Shown in pieces: positions 25,386 through 36,441 of a stretch of DNA of 58,579 nt. Origin of the DNA: Gammaproteobacteria bacterium (GTDB lineage Bacteria > Pseudomonadota > Gammaproteobacteria > Chromatiales > Chromatiaceae); NCBI GenBank assembly GCA_009928645.1, contig SACH01000011.1, positions 1 to 58,579 of the forward strand, written 5' to 3'. Under the pieces are notes generated by a model, which saw nothing but the letters and a program-made list of their open reading frames with translations, searched no databases and had not been told where the DNA came from. The translations under genes were made by a program, and so were the position numbers. How positions within the stretch are numbered: position 1 is the stretch's first letter; every line of letters starts with the position of its first letter.

Positions 25386-26288
25386 ATGCTCACGCACCCC
25401 CCAACCTTGCCCCCAACCTTGCCCTCAGCCTCGTTCCTAGTCTCACCCACCGCCTCGTCCCTACCCCTGCATCATCGCGTCCATGGCGATCCTGGGGATG
25501 CGGCCCCACCGATCCTGCTGATTCACGGCCTGTTCGGCTCCGCCATGAACTGGCATGGCATCGTCGGCCGGCTGCACCGGCTGCTGGGTGCCTCGCGGCG
25601 CATCATCGTCCCCGACCTGCGCAATCACGGCCAGTCACCCCATGACCCGGTCTTCGGCTACGAGGCCATGGCGATGGATCTGGCTGGGCTCCTGGACACG
25701 CTGGAGATCGAGCACGCCAGCCTGGTCGGCCACAGCCTGGGCGGCAAGGTCGCCATGTGGCTGGCCCTGGAGCACCCCGAGCGGATCGCGGCCCTGGTGG
25801 TGGTGGACATCGCCCCGGTGACCTATCCCTCCCGCTTCCGCCGCCTGTTCGCCGCCCTGCGGGGGCTGAACCTGAGGACCCTCGCCTCGCGGCGGGAGGC
25901 GGACATGCGCCTGGCCGCCGACATCCCCGACCCGGCCATGCGCGGCTTCCTGCTGCAGAACCTGCGCCATACCCAGGACGGCTGGACCTGGCGGTTCAAC
26001 CTCACTGCCCTGGCGGACGCCATGGAGGGGCTGCGCACCTTTCCCGACCCCCAGGGGCGGCGCTTCCACGGCCGGACGGTCTTTATCAACGGCGCTGACT
26101 CAGATTATGTACGCCCCGACCAATTGCCAGCCATCCAGGCCCTGTTTCCCCGCGCCCAAATGATCGCCATCCCAGGCGCCGGGCATTGGGTCCATGCGGA
26201 CCAGCCAGAGGCCTTTGCCGAAGCCATTGCTCGCTTGCTTGGGGACAGCCTGACTGGCCCTATCAGCGGCCCGCCGCGCGGTAAATAG
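25386..26288 (+). CDS. Alpha/beta hydrolase, YbfF-like esterase
   Basis: The protein has 300 residues. The alpha/beta hydrolase core shows an oxyanion region LLIHGLFGSAMNWHG, the nucleophile elbow GHSLGGKVAM (Ser at about 118), an acid in INGADSDYVRPD and the catalytic His in GAGHWVHADQP. LIVPDLRNHGQS and VVVDIAPVTY are typical of the YbfF esterase group. The first 30 residues are Pro/Thr/Ser-rich and poorly conserved in appearance, so the true start may be further in. No Shine-Dalgarno is clear. Substrate unknown. It lies between sodB and argG on the same strand, with its own spacing. Confidence 0.85.
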   Translation: MLTHPPTLPPTLPSASFLVSPTASSLPLHHRVHGDPGDAAPPILLIHGLFGSAMNWHGIVGRLHRLLGASRRIIVPDLRNHGQSPHDPVFGYEAMAMDLAGLLDTLEIEHASLVGHSLGGKVAMWLALEHPERIAALVVVDIAPVTYPSRFRRLFAALRGLNLRTLASRREADMRLAADIPDPAMRGFLLQNLRHTQDGWTWRFNLTALADAMEGLRTFPDPQGRRFHGRTVFINGADSDYVRPDQLPAIQALFPRAQMIAIPGAGHWVHADQPEAFAEAIARLLGDSLTGPISGPPRGK

Positions 26289-26379
26289 CTGGCTCCGCCG
26301 GTAGCGGCGTGGCAAGGGCCCGGTGTCCTTTGTCACAAAAAAAGCGCTGATGCCCTATTTCCTCAGGTAGTCGCCGGGC

Positions 26380-26430
26380 GCTCCCCCTCTCCCCAACCCC
26401 TCTCCCAGGAGGGGGAGAGGGGCAAGAGAG
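26380..26430. repeat. C-rich/G-rich stem-loop repeat, copy B
   Basis: CTCCCCCTCTCCCC, CTCTCCCAGG and GGGGGAGAGG form a stem-loop. The element is copy A (23484-23530) in the opposite orientation. It lies in the 284-bp gap between the hydrolase and argG. Confidence 0.6.
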
Positions 26431-26503
26431 GCCGGTTAGACGCGACGGGGCGCTAAGGTTACCCTTCAACCCTTGCCGGTATCCTGGCTAAACCTTGCCA
26501 GCG

Positions 26504-26532
26504 TTACGTCTCCCCGGACGCCGCTATATACT
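26504..26532 (+). promoter_or_regulatory. Probable argG promoter
   Basis: TATACT at 26527-26532 is a good -10. TTACGT sits 17 bp upstream but is a poor -35. The start would be near 26540, leaving a leader of about 33 bases. Confidence 0.4.
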
Positions 26533-26572
26533 GCGCCCTTTTCCGAATTTGCGACCTTTGGCGGGAGCCCTC

Positions 26573-27793
<1,221 letters not shown>

Positions 27794-27827
27794 CAGTTAG
27801 CCAGGCTTCACCTTTGCCTGTCGTCAC

Positions 27828-27856
27828 CTGGGCTGGGGGCTCTGCCCTCAGCCCAG
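27828..27856 (+). terminator. GC-rich hairpin after argG
   Basis: CTGGGCTGgGGGC and GCCCtCAGCCCAG form a long stem with a TCT loop, 35 bp past the stop codon. No T tract follows, so termination would need help or the element has another role. Confidence 0.4.
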
Positions 27857-28010
27857 CCGCTGACTAAATGGGCTGAGGCTCATCCCCCAGCCCTGCTCTC
27901 TGTCAGCCGAGTGCGACGGCGCTCAGCCGTCTGAGCTGGTGCCGGCTCAGCACTCATCGGCCAAATGGTTCATGACCAAACCTACACATCAAGACTGGGC
28001 AGTAGTGAAT

Positions 28011-29648
28011 TTAGTCATCCAGCCCAACCCCCGTCAGTCCAGCTACCGCGGCCATTAACTCCTCCAAGGGTGGTGGGGCAGTGGCATCAATGATCAAGGC
28101 CTGAGGCATTTCCTCCGCCTCCAGCGCCTCCTGAGAGCGCAACTGCCGCTCCAGCACCGCCAGCCCGGCCTCGGAGGCGTCGGCCCCTGCCGCCTGGCGG
28201 CTGGCAACCCGCTCCCGCAGGACCGCCACCGGGGCTTCCATGACCAGCAGGGCGAAGCCCGCCCCCCGGGCCGCGGCCAGCGCATTGAATTCGCAGCGCT
28301 GGTCCCGGCGGAGAAAGGTGGCATCCACCAGGACGTCATAGCCGCAACCGAGGATCATCGCCGCCAGTTCCCGCAGCCGGGCGTAGGTGCGGGCACCGGC
28401 GTCCGGGGTGTAGATGCCGCCGTCGGTGGGGCTCCCCGTCCGTTCCTCCGGGGCAAAGCCGAAGAGCCGCTTGCGCTCGATATCGGAGCGCAGATGGATG
28501 AGGGGCAGGGCCTCGCGCAACTGGCTGGCAAGCCAACTCTTGCCGGAACCGGACAGGCCACGGGTGAGGAGCAGTCGTGGCCGCCGCTCGCAGCGGCGGG
28601 TATAGGACGCGGCCAGGGCCAGGTAGCCGGCACAGGCCTGGTGATCGGCGGCGTCTTCCTCCGCCATCAACTCCCCCTGCCCCAGGCGGATGGCCAAGAC
28701 CTTGGCCCGCACCAGGGCGCGGTAGACCTGGTACAGGTCCAGGACCTGGAGGGCGCCATAGTCCCCGCATTGCCCCAGGTAGGCGTTGAGCAACCGACGG
28801 GCCAAGGGCCCCTCCCCCGCCTCTTCCAGGTCCATGAGCAAAAAGGCCAGTTCGCTGGCGGTGTCGATCCAGCGCAGTTGGGGGGCGAACTCCAGGGCAT
28901 CGAAGAACAGGGGCTCCCCCTTGATCAGGGCGATGTTGCCGCGATGCAGGTCACCATGGCATTCCCGCACCCGGCCTGCCGCCCGCCGTTGTTCAATGAC
29001 CGGGGTCAGCGCCTGCCAGCGGGCCCGGGTCCAGTCCTCCAGCCGGTCCAGCCCGGCCTGGCACTCCGTCCCCAGGGAGCGGACACGGATCTGGCGGAAA
29101 TTCTCCAGCATGGGGGCCAGGACCGCCGCCGGGGTGCCGTAAGGGCTGTCCACCACGGCTGGTGGCAGGCTGTCGTGGAAGGTGGCCAGCCGCGCGGCGA
29201 GGCGGTCGACCAGATCCGGGGTGAGGATGCAGTGGTCGAGCCGGTCCCGCTGGTCGAAACGGCGCATCTCCACCATATATTCCAGGACGGGGCCGGTGCC
29301 GCCGAGTTGCGGCTTCTCCGGGGTGCCGGTGACCGCCACCAGCCCCAGATAGAGTTCGGGGGCAAGGCGGCGGTTGAGGCGCAGCTCCTCCTGGCAAAAG
29401 TCGTGACGACGCTCGGTGGTCGAGAAGTCAAGGAAACCCAGGTTCACCGGCTTCTTGAGCTTATAAGCCCGATCGCCAGCGAGAAAGACGTGGGAGATGT
29501 GGGTCTCCAGGTGCTCGATCATCCCGTCGGCGCCAACCAGCCCCAGTGGGTAGGCCTCGGGCCGGCGCAGGCCGGCAACCAGGCACGGGAAGTCCAGTTC
29601 GGCCTCATAGGGAGAATCCCGTGCGACCTGAGTGGAGGGGTTGATCAT
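28011..29648 (-). CDS. Fused aminoglycoside phosphotransferase-like / P-loop kinase protein
   Basis: The protein has 545 residues. The N-terminal part (about 1-340) has an APH/choline-kinase-like fold: VFLAGDRAYKLKKPVNLGFLDFST provides the ATP-site Lys, and the Brenner-type HGDLHRGNIAL the catalytic Asp, followed by FFDALEFAPQLRWID for the metal site. The C-terminal part (about 360-540) is a small P-loop kinase: TRGLSGSGKSWLA Walker A, HLRSDIERKRLFG and LVDATFLRRDQR. This two-domain arrangement is widespread in proteobacteria and of unknown substrate. It is a single-gene unit, divergent from the sigma-54 operon. Resistance is not implied. Confidence 0.88.
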   Translation of the reverse strand: MINPSTQVARDSPYEAELDFPCLVAGLRRPEAYPLGLVGADGMIEHLETHISHVFLAGDRAYKLKKPVNLGFLDFSTTERRHDFCQEELRLNRRLAPELYLGLVAVTGTPEKPQLGGTGPVLEYMVEMRRFDQRDRLDHCILTPDLVDRLAARLATFHDSLPPAVVDSPYGTPAAVLAPMLENFRQIRVRSLGTECQAGLDRLEDWTRARWQALTPVIEQRRAAGRVRECHGDLHRGNIALIKGEPLFFDALEFAPQLRWIDTASELAFLLMDLEEAGEGPLARRLLNAYLGQCGDYGALQVLDLYQVYRALVRAKVLAIRLGQGELMAEEDAADHQACAGYLALAASYTRRCERRPRLLLTRGLSGSGKSWLASQLREALPLIHLRSDIERKRLFGFAPEERTGSPTDGGIYTPDAGARTYARLRELAAMILGCGYDVLVDATFLRRDQRCEFNALAAARGAGFALLVMEAPVAVLRERVASRQAAGADASEAGLAVLERQLRSQEALEAEEMPQALIIDATAPPPLEELMAAVAGLTGVGLDD

Positions 29649-29750
29649 CGGACGGTGTCCTCAGGAGGGAGAGGGGTGGGATTGTCACCCCTACCCGTGG
29701 GTGGCGCCAGGGGGAGGAATACCCAACGGGAGGTACATCTCAGTGAAGGG

Positions 29751-29784
29751 TTGCAGATTCGCAATCCTGTTGCGCCCTGCAACA
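29751..29784. promoter_or_regulatory. Candidate upstream activator sites for a sigma-54 regulator
   Basis: TTGCAGATTCGCAA (29751-29764) and TGTTGCGCCCTGCAACA (29768-29784) are consecutive dyads; the second has perfect 6-bp arms. Their centres are about 18 bp apart and lie about 270 bp upstream of the -24 element. Similar dyads occur at 38105-38132 upstream of sulP. The NtrC-type regulator encoded at 35098-36441 is the likely binder (inference). Confidence 0.55.
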
Positions 29785-30033
29785 AGTCGGCTTTATTCCG
29801 GCCCCTGACCTGGGTGACGCCCGCCCTTGCCGGACAACTCCATAACCGACTGATTTCATTAATTGCAAGATTCTAAAACCACGTCTTCGGCCTCCGCGAG
29901 TTACCCACTTGAGGCTAATCCGCCGGGTTGACACCCGGAATCACCCCCCTCGCGTTCCCGGCTGCAACGACCTGCCAGCCGCACCACAGCCCACCAGGCC
30001 CTTTGAGTTATTGAATTAAAAGATTTTCCCATC

Positions 30034-30052
30034 TTGGCACACGATCTGCTAA
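30034..30052 (+). promoter_or_regulatory. Sigma-54 (-24/-12) promoter
   Basis: TTGGCACACGATCTGCTAA fits TGGCAC-N5-TTGCW, with GG at 30036-30037 and GC at 30048-30049, exactly ten bases apart. The start would fall near 30061, about 53 bases before the first ATG. Confidence 0.75.
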
Positions 30053-30113
30053 TACCGTGTCAAGAGGGGAACCTAAGCCATCCACGGTTCCCCCGCCAGC
30101 ACCGAGGAACCTC

Positions 30114-30659
30114 ATGGCCAGTTTTTCCGACCAGCTCAAACAAGCCTTCTCTGCCTTGGGCCAGGCCCCAACCGGTGAGGTCAGCGGGCGCTTCCGCATG
30201 GAGGCGGCGCTTGCTTCCCTCCCCACGCCGCATCACCCGACGCCTCCCGCCCCGGGCCGCCGACTGATTGCCCTCGGCATCGGTGCCTCCCTGCCGCTTG
30301 CCGTCCTGGAATACGCGGCCAGCGTCTGTCGCCGCCTCCAGGCCGACCTCCTGCTGCTGTGCGCCGATCCCGAGCGCCTGCACCCCCTGATCAGTGCGCA
30401 TCAGCAATTGCTGGCGGGTATCGCCTGCGAGGCAGAGGGCCTGCCCCGGGTCAACCGTCGCAGCGTGGCGCGCATCCTGGAACGTCGCTCCCGTGTCCTC
30501 TTCGCTATCAGTGGCACCCCCGACGACCCGGTGCGGTGTCTGGTGCCAGGTAAGGGCGGCCTGTTCGGCGGCGAGTCCCCCGTGCCCGTAGTGGTCGTCG
30601 GCGATTACCAGGAGCCGCCTCGGCAGCTGCCCGCCAAGTTCCATCAGGCTGCTTCATGA
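30114..30659 (+). CDS. Usp-like/Rossmann-type protein, first gene of the sigma-54 operon
   Basis: The product has 181 residues from ATG 30114, with GAGGAA upstream. A GTG at 30057 is unlikely because it lies before the predicted transcript start. After a Pro-rich stretch (about 35-50) it shows alternating strands and helices: RRLIALGIGASLPLAVLEYAA, then ADLLLLCADPERL, VLFAISG and a final PVPVVVVGD strand. This resembles a diverged universal-stress-type alpha/beta fold without a clear nucleotide motif. No firm family. It precedes the TauE/Usp genes and may be a cytosolic regulator of them (inference). Confidence 0.6.
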   Translation: MASFSDQLKQAFSALGQAPTGEVSGRFRMEAALASLPTPHHPTPPAPGRRLIALGIGASLPLAVLEYAASVCRRLQADLLLLCADPERLHPLISAHQQLLAGIACEAEGLPRVNRRSVARILERRSRVLFAISGTPDDPVRCLVPGKGGLFGGESPVPVVVVGDYQEPPRQLPAKFHQAAS

Positions 30660-30824
30660 CTCGTCATGGATGCCCCGTGGCCCGGCAGCCGAAGCGCGGC
30701 CACCGCCCACCCTGGACCAGCGGCTACCCGAACGGCAGCGGAGCGAAAACCGCAGGCCGGACCGACGCTGAAACCGCATCTTTTTAACTGACCCCTAGAC
30801 CCCTTCCAACCCAGAGGATTACCC

Positions 30825-31166
30825 ATGCCGCACGCCAAACGCCCTGTCACCGCCACACTGCTCTACGGGGTTGCCAGTCTGCTGCTCTATGCCCTGCTCT
30901 TCGCCTACGCGGACCAATTCGTCACCTGGGCAGAGCAGACCAAAGAACACAAGTCCCTCTTTCTGATCCCGGTGGTGGTGGCCTTCGTCTTCTCCTATTT
31001 CCATGGTGCCTTTACCGGGCATTTTTGGGAAAGCCTCGGTTTGCGTGCCGCCAAAACCAGCGTCAAGCCCGTCAACAAAGCCGGCGGCAAGGCCGCCACC
31101 GCCTCCTCCCCTCAGAGCGGCCAGCGGGATAACCCAGCCGGTAACCGGCCCATCACCCAGCCCTAA
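30825..31166 (+). CDS. Small two-helix membrane protein
   Basis: The product has 113 residues. GAGGATTACCC precedes ATG 30825. Two membrane segments are visible: ATLLYGVASLLLYALLFAYA (about 10-29) and LFLIPVVVAFVFSYFHGAF (about 45-63), with a short loop between. The C-terminal 45 residues are hydrophilic (Lys, Ala, Ser, Pro-rich). I do not recognise a family. It lies 18 bp before the TauE/SafE permease and probably works with it. Confidence 0.7.
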   Translation: MPHAKRPVTATLLYGVASLLLYALLFAYADQFVTWAEQTKEHKSLFLIPVVVAFVFSYFHGAFTGHFWESLGLRAAKTSVKPVNKAGGKAATASSPQSGQRDNPAGNRPITQP

Positions 31167-31184
31167 GTCACGGAGTCGTCCTCA

Positions 31185-32249
31185 GTGGAAAGCAGTCTCT
31201 TCATCGATATCACCCTCACCTCCGGCCTGGCCCTCTTCGTGGTGGGTTTCGTCGGCGGCATGGTCTCGGGCTTCATCGGTTCCGGGGGGGCCTTCGTGCT
31301 CACCCCGGCCATGATGACCCTGGGCGTGCCCGGCATCGTCGCCGTGGCCTCCAACATCTGTCACAAGTTCCCCAAGTCCCTGGTGGGGGCCATGAAACGC
31401 CACAAGTACGGCCAGGTGGACGTCAAGCTGGGCCTGATCATGGGTCTCTTCGCCGAGGCGGGGATGCTGGCGGGCAAGCAGGTCATGACTGGGATCAAGC
31501 ACACCTATGGTGACGTCGGCACCAGCCTCTATGTCTCGGTGGTCTTCGTCATCGTCCTGGCCATCGTCGGCGGCTTCGTGCTGCGGGACGCCTACCGCAT
31601 GTTCCAGCAGGAAAAGGCCGCGGGGGGTGGCGTCGCGCCCCACCAGGTTACCCGCCTTGCCCGTTGGGTCCAGTCCATCCGCATCCCCGGCACCATGGTC
31701 TGGTTCCCTAGCATCCAGGCGGAGGTCTCGCTGCTGTTCATCGTCCCTCTGGGTTTCGCCACCGGCATGCTGGCCGCCACCATTGCCGTGGGGGGCTTCA
31801 TCGGCGTTCCCGCCATGATCTACGTGCTGGGTGCCCCGGCCCTGATGGCCTCCGCCACCGAATTGGTCATCGCCTTCGTCATGGGCCTGGGCGGGACCAT
31901 CCTCTACGCCCTGGACGGGGTGGTGGACATCCGCCTGGCCATGATCATCCTCGCGGGCTCCCTGTTCGGCATCCAGATCGGCGCCATCGGCACCACCTAT
32001 GTCAAGGACTCCGTGGTCAAGCTGGTGATGGGCCTGATCATGGTCATCGTGCTCTTCTCCCGCTTCTTTTACGTGCCGGGTTACCTCTCCCGTCTGGAGT
32101 TGATCACACCCCTGCCGGAGACCACCATCGCCACCCTGAAGCTGCTGGGGGACGCCACCCTGGTGCTGGCCATGGCGGTTGGCGGCCTGACGATCATCAT
32201 TGCCCTGATCAAAGGCATGGCGGCCCATCGCCTGGTCCAGGAGGTCTGA
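31185..32249 (+). CDS. TauE/SafE (DUF81) family anion permease
   Basis: The protein has 354 residues, from GTG 31185 with GGAG upstream. About eight membrane helices are visible. The two repeat signatures of the family are present: VGFVGGMVSGFIGSGGAFVLTP (about 18-39) and the second-half FATGMLAATIAVGGFIGVPAMIY (about 192-214). At 354 residues it exceeds the usual 250-270, because of a central hydrophilic loop (FQQEKAAGGGVAPHQ) and extra C-terminal helices. Family members export or import sulfite, sulfoacetate and related anions; the substrate here is unknown. It is coupled to a tandem Usp gene 3 bp downstream. Confidence 0.88.
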   Translation: MESSLFIDITLTSGLALFVVGFVGGMVSGFIGSGGAFVLTPAMMTLGVPGIVAVASNICHKFPKSLVGAMKRHKYGQVDVKLGLIMGLFAEAGMLAGKQVMTGIKHTYGDVGTSLYVSVVFVIVLAIVGGFVLRDAYRMFQQEKAAGGGVAPHQVTRLARWVQSIRIPGTMVWFPSIQAEVSLLFIVPLGFATGMLAATIAVGGFIGVPAMIYVLGAPALMASATELVIAFVMGLGGTILYALDGVVDIRLAMIILAGSLFGIQIGAIGTTYVKDSVVKLVMGLIMVIVLFSRFFYVPGYLSRLELITPLPETTIATLKLLGDATLVLAMAVGGLTIIIALIKGMAAHRLVQEV

Positions 32250-32252
32250 ACC

Positions 32253-33101
32253 ATGGCCAACCCTATGACTATGAAGCACATCCTCTTCGCCACCGACGGT
32301 TCGGAATTCTCCGCCGGCGCCCAGCGGGTCGCCATCGCCCTGGCCCGGCGCTGCGGCGCCCGGCTCACCGCCATGACCATCGTCCTCTCCACTCAGGATC
32401 TGGAAGGGGTCGGTACCCAGGGCCTGCGGGAACAACTGGAGCGGGAGGCCCAGACCATCCTGGACGGCGTGGCGTCGGCGGCCGGGGCGGCGGGAGTGGG
32501 CTGCACCACCCAACTGGTCTATGGCGACCAGCCCCATCAGGAGATCGTCGCCACCGCCGGGGAACTGGACGCCGACCTGATCGTCCTCGGCCGGCGCGGC
32601 AAGCGGGGCCTGGCCCGGTTCATGGTCGGCCACGCCACCGCCCAGGTCGCCGGCCTGGCTCCCTGCCCAGTGCTAATGGTGCCGCGGGCCGGGGAGCTCT
32701 GGCAGCGGCGCATACTCCTGGCCAGCGACGGTTCCGCGGTGGCCGCTGGCGCTGAGGCCCTGGCCATCGACCTGGCCCGGCTTTGCCAGCTCCCCCTGAG
32801 CCTGATCTCCGTCACCAGCCCCAGTCACAACGCGGAGCGCAAGGCCGCCGCCCAAGCCACCCTGGACCAGCTCCTGGCCCGGGTGCGCGCGGCTGGACTG
32901 GAGGGTGAGGCCCTGCTGACCGAAGGTCGCCCGGAAGAGGTGGTGGTGGCGACCGCGGCCAGTCGCGGCGCGGACCTCATCGTCGTCGGCAGTCGTGGCC
33001 GTACCGGCCTCAAGCGCCTGCTACTGGGCAGCGTCTCGGAGCGCATCATGGGCCTGGCCCAGGGTCCGGTGCTGATCGTGCCGGGGGAGCGGAGCGCTTG
33101 A
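32253..33101 (+). CDS. Tandem universal stress protein
   Basis: The protein has 282 residues with two UspA domains. Domain 1 starts KHILFATDGSEFSAGAQ and ends LIVLGRRGKRGLARFMVGHATAQV. Domain 2 starts RRILLASDGSAVAAGAEAL and ends LIVVGSRGRTGLKRLLLGSVSERIMGLAQGPVLIVP. Both carry the G-2x-G-9x-G(S/T)-type ATP-binding motif of nucleotide-binding Usp proteins, somewhat less perfect in domain 1. It begins 3 bp after the permease gene, so translation is probably coupled and a regulatory role on the permease is plausible. Confidence 0.92.
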   Translation: MANPMTMKHILFATDGSEFSAGAQRVAIALARRCGARLTAMTIVLSTQDLEGVGTQGLREQLEREAQTILDGVASAAGAAGVGCTTQLVYGDQPHQEIVATAGELDADLIVLGRRGKRGLARFMVGHATAQVAGLAPCPVLMVPRAGELWQRRILLASDGSAVAAGAEALAIDLARLCQLPLSLISVTSPSHNAERKAAAQATLDQLLARVRAAGLEGEALLTEGRPEEVVVATAASRGADLIVVGSRGRTGLKRLLLGSVSERIMGLAQGPVLIVPGERSA

Positions 33102-33197
33102 CGGGCTGATCATTCGTCTCGGCGAGGATCTTTGTCCCGCCTTCACCTCCCGGCTTGGGACGATCCCGGCCGGGAGGGAAGGGTATATACTTCAGAG

Positions 33198-34913
33198 ATG
33201 TCCGTCGCCTCCTTCTTCAGGACCGCCTCCCGACCCATCCGCTCCCGCCTGTTCCGGGACCTGGTGTTGCTGGTCCTGTTCACCGTCGGCCTGCTGGCCC
33301 TGGTGGCTTGGGGTCTGATCGGCGCCCTGAACCGCGACCTGGCGGCGACCCGGATCAGCGACGCCACCCGCATGGCGCGCGAGGAGGTGCGCAACTTCGT
33401 CCAGCCCCTGTCCCGCCAGTTACTGATCGCCCGGGACGGTCTGACCCTGGCGGGGGCGGAAGGCCTGACCCCCACCCAGCTCACCGACCGGTTACTGCCC
33501 ACCCTGCGCCACCTGGACCAGATCGCCGGGGCCCTCCTGGCCGATGAGGACGGGGGCGAATATTTCCTGCGTCGCGCGGGTGAGCAATGGCTGGTGCGTA
33601 CCCACGATCCCCAGCAACCGGGATGGGTGACCCTGACCCGCCTAGACGCCACTGGCGCACCGCTCGAGACCTGGAAAGAACCCTTGGCCTACGACCCCCG
33701 CCAGCGGCCCTGGCATGTCGCCGCCCAGGAGGCCCAAGGCCAGGTCGGCTGGACCGAACCCTATGAGTTTCAATCCCTGGACCTGCCCGGCATCACCGCT
33801 GCCCTAAGCTGGGAGCTGGGTGGCAAGACCCGGGTCCTGGCCTTCGACCTGCTGCTCGACGATGTGCTGGCTTTTCTGCGCACCCTGCCCCTGAGCACCC
33901 AGGGTAGCGCCTTTCTGATGGATGCCGATGGCGGGGTCTACCTCGGTACCATGCCCACGCCCGCCCCGTCGTCGTCACCTTCGTCCCCGTCCAGGAATGG
34001 CGCCGCCGCCGACGGGACCCCCAATGGCACCACTGGCGGCAGCCATGACGTCGTCGATGACGACCTCGCAGGGCCAGACGATCGGCAACCCTTTTTCTCC
34101 GCCGAGGAACACTTCGGCGGCCCCCAGGTCTTCGCCGCCGCGGTGGCCTGGCGTGCCGCCGGCCGGCCCCCCGAGGGGCAGATCCGCTTTACCAGCGGTG
34201 ACCATACCTGGTTGGCGGCCTTTCTCCCCCTCACCGCCAACCCCGAGGGCGGCTGGATCGGCGTGACCCTGCCCCAGTCCCTGCCCGGCAACGCCCCCCT
34301 GGCCAGCCGCTGGCCGGTGCTGCTCCTGGTCACCCTGGTCATCGTCGGTCTGGGCGCGGCCCTCGCCAGCCAGGTCATCCGCAAGTACAGCCGCCAGTTG
34401 AAGGACCTGCCCCGCCTGAGCATCGACCACGTCTTCCCCGAGGCGGACCTCTATGACCTCATCGGCCGGGGGGAGGACGCCCATCTCGAGTTCAAGTCCA
34501 CCATGCGCCACAACCTGCACACCGGCAAGGCCGGCAAGGAGATCGAACTCGCCTGGCTCAAGGGGGTCACCGCCTTCCTCAACACCGATGGCGGCATCGT
34601 CCTGCTAGGGGTGGCCGACGATGGTACCCTGCTCGGCCTGGAGGCGGATGGCTTCGAAAACGACGACAAGTGCCGGCTACACTTCAAGAACCTGCTCAAC
34701 CAGCACCTAGGGCCGGAATACGCCCGGCTGGTGCGCTTCGAGCTTTACCTGCTGGAGGGCAAGCGCCTCGGCGCGGTGGAGTGCGAACGGTCCAGTACCC
34801 CGGTGTTTCTCCGCGCCAAAAACAACGAGGAGGCCTTCCTCATCCGCACCGGCCCCTCCAATATCGAGCTCAGCCTGAGCCGGGCGCTGAAATACATCCA
34901 GGAGCGGGGTTAA
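33198..34913 (+). CDS. Membrane sensor fused to an AlbA_2 (Schlafen-type) domain
   Basis: The protein has 571 residues from ATG 33198; the frame is open further upstream from a TTG. TM1 is at about 22-45 (LVLLVLFTVGLLALVAWGL). A Cache-like extracytoplasmic domain follows to about 380 (YDPRQRPWHVAAQEAQGQ, FLMDADGGVYLG), interrupted by a Ser/Pro/Asp-rich stretch at about 255-290. TM2 (WPVLLLVTLVIVGLGAALASQ) is at about 373-395. The cytosolic part (about 415-570) is an AlbA_2/Schlafen-type domain: IGRGEDAHLEFKSTM, FLNTDGGIVLLGVADDG and NNEEAFLIRTGPSN. These domains bind nucleic acid or ATP, and usually occur with HTH or helicase parts. Joining one to a Cache sensor is unusual. The gene is last in the sigma-54 operon. 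Confidence 0.8.
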   Translation: MSVASFFRTASRPIRSRLFRDLVLLVLFTVGLLALVAWGLIGALNRDLAATRISDATRMAREEVRNFVQPLSRQLLIARDGLTLAGAEGLTPTQLTDRLLPTLRHLDQIAGALLADEDGGEYFLRRAGEQWLVRTHDPQQPGWVTLTRLDATGAPLETWKEPLAYDPRQRPWHVAAQEAQGQVGWTEPYEFQSLDLPGITAALSWELGGKTRVLAFDLLLDDVLAFLRTLPLSTQGSAFLMDADGGVYLGTMPTPAPSSSPSSPSRNGAAADGTPNGTTGGSHDVVDDDLAGPDDRQPFFSAEEHFGGPQVFAAAVAWRAAGRPPEGQIRFTSGDHTWLAAFLPLTANPEGGWIGVTLPQSLPGNAPLASRWPVLLLVTLVIVGLGAALASQVIRKYSRQLKDLPRLSIDHVFPEADLYDLIGRGEDAHLEFKSTMRHNLHTGKAGKEIELAWLKGVTAFLNTDGGIVLLGVADDGTLLGLEADGFENDDKCRLHFKNLLNQHLGPEYARLVRFELYLLEGKRLGAVECERSSTPVFLRAKNNEEAFLIRTGPSNIELSLSRALKYIQERG

Positions 34914-35097
34914 GCAGGGAAGGTGACGCGCTGTCTCCTCCAGTTCATTGCATCCTCCGCGATGGTCTTCACACCACCTCGTCAAGGTCGGCCTTGTGTC
35001 GTGGATGGGGCTTCTTGACCGCCGGTGCGAACCTTGGGGTGACAAGGAGTGGAGATCTGATCTGCGATCCCCCATCGGGTCAGGGCGCCGGGGCGCC

Positions 35098-36437
<1,340 letters not shown>

Positions 36438-36441
<4 letters not shown>

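Larger units (their letters stand above)
29649..30113. other. Divergent regulatory region of the TauE/Usp operon
   Basis: This 465-bp gap holds two TTGC-N-GCAA dyads (29751-29784) and a -24/-12 promoter (30034-30052). The sequence between them, about 250 bp, has no gene and is long enough for DNA looping by a sigma-54 activator. Confidence 0.65.

Noticed and set aside
28011-29648. Aminoglycoside resistance gene
   Set aside because: The APH-like fold is fused to a small P-loop kinase, an arrangement widespread in environmental bacteria and not tied to resistance.
30767-30779. GCTGAAACCGCAT, identical to the core of operator copy 4
   Set aside because: Only half of the dyad is present and the flanks do not match; probably chance.
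33132-33197. Upstream extension of the Cache-AlbA_2 protein from a TTG codon
   Set aside because: The extra 22 residues are unlike a membrane-protein N-terminus, and ATG 33198 places the first helix normally.
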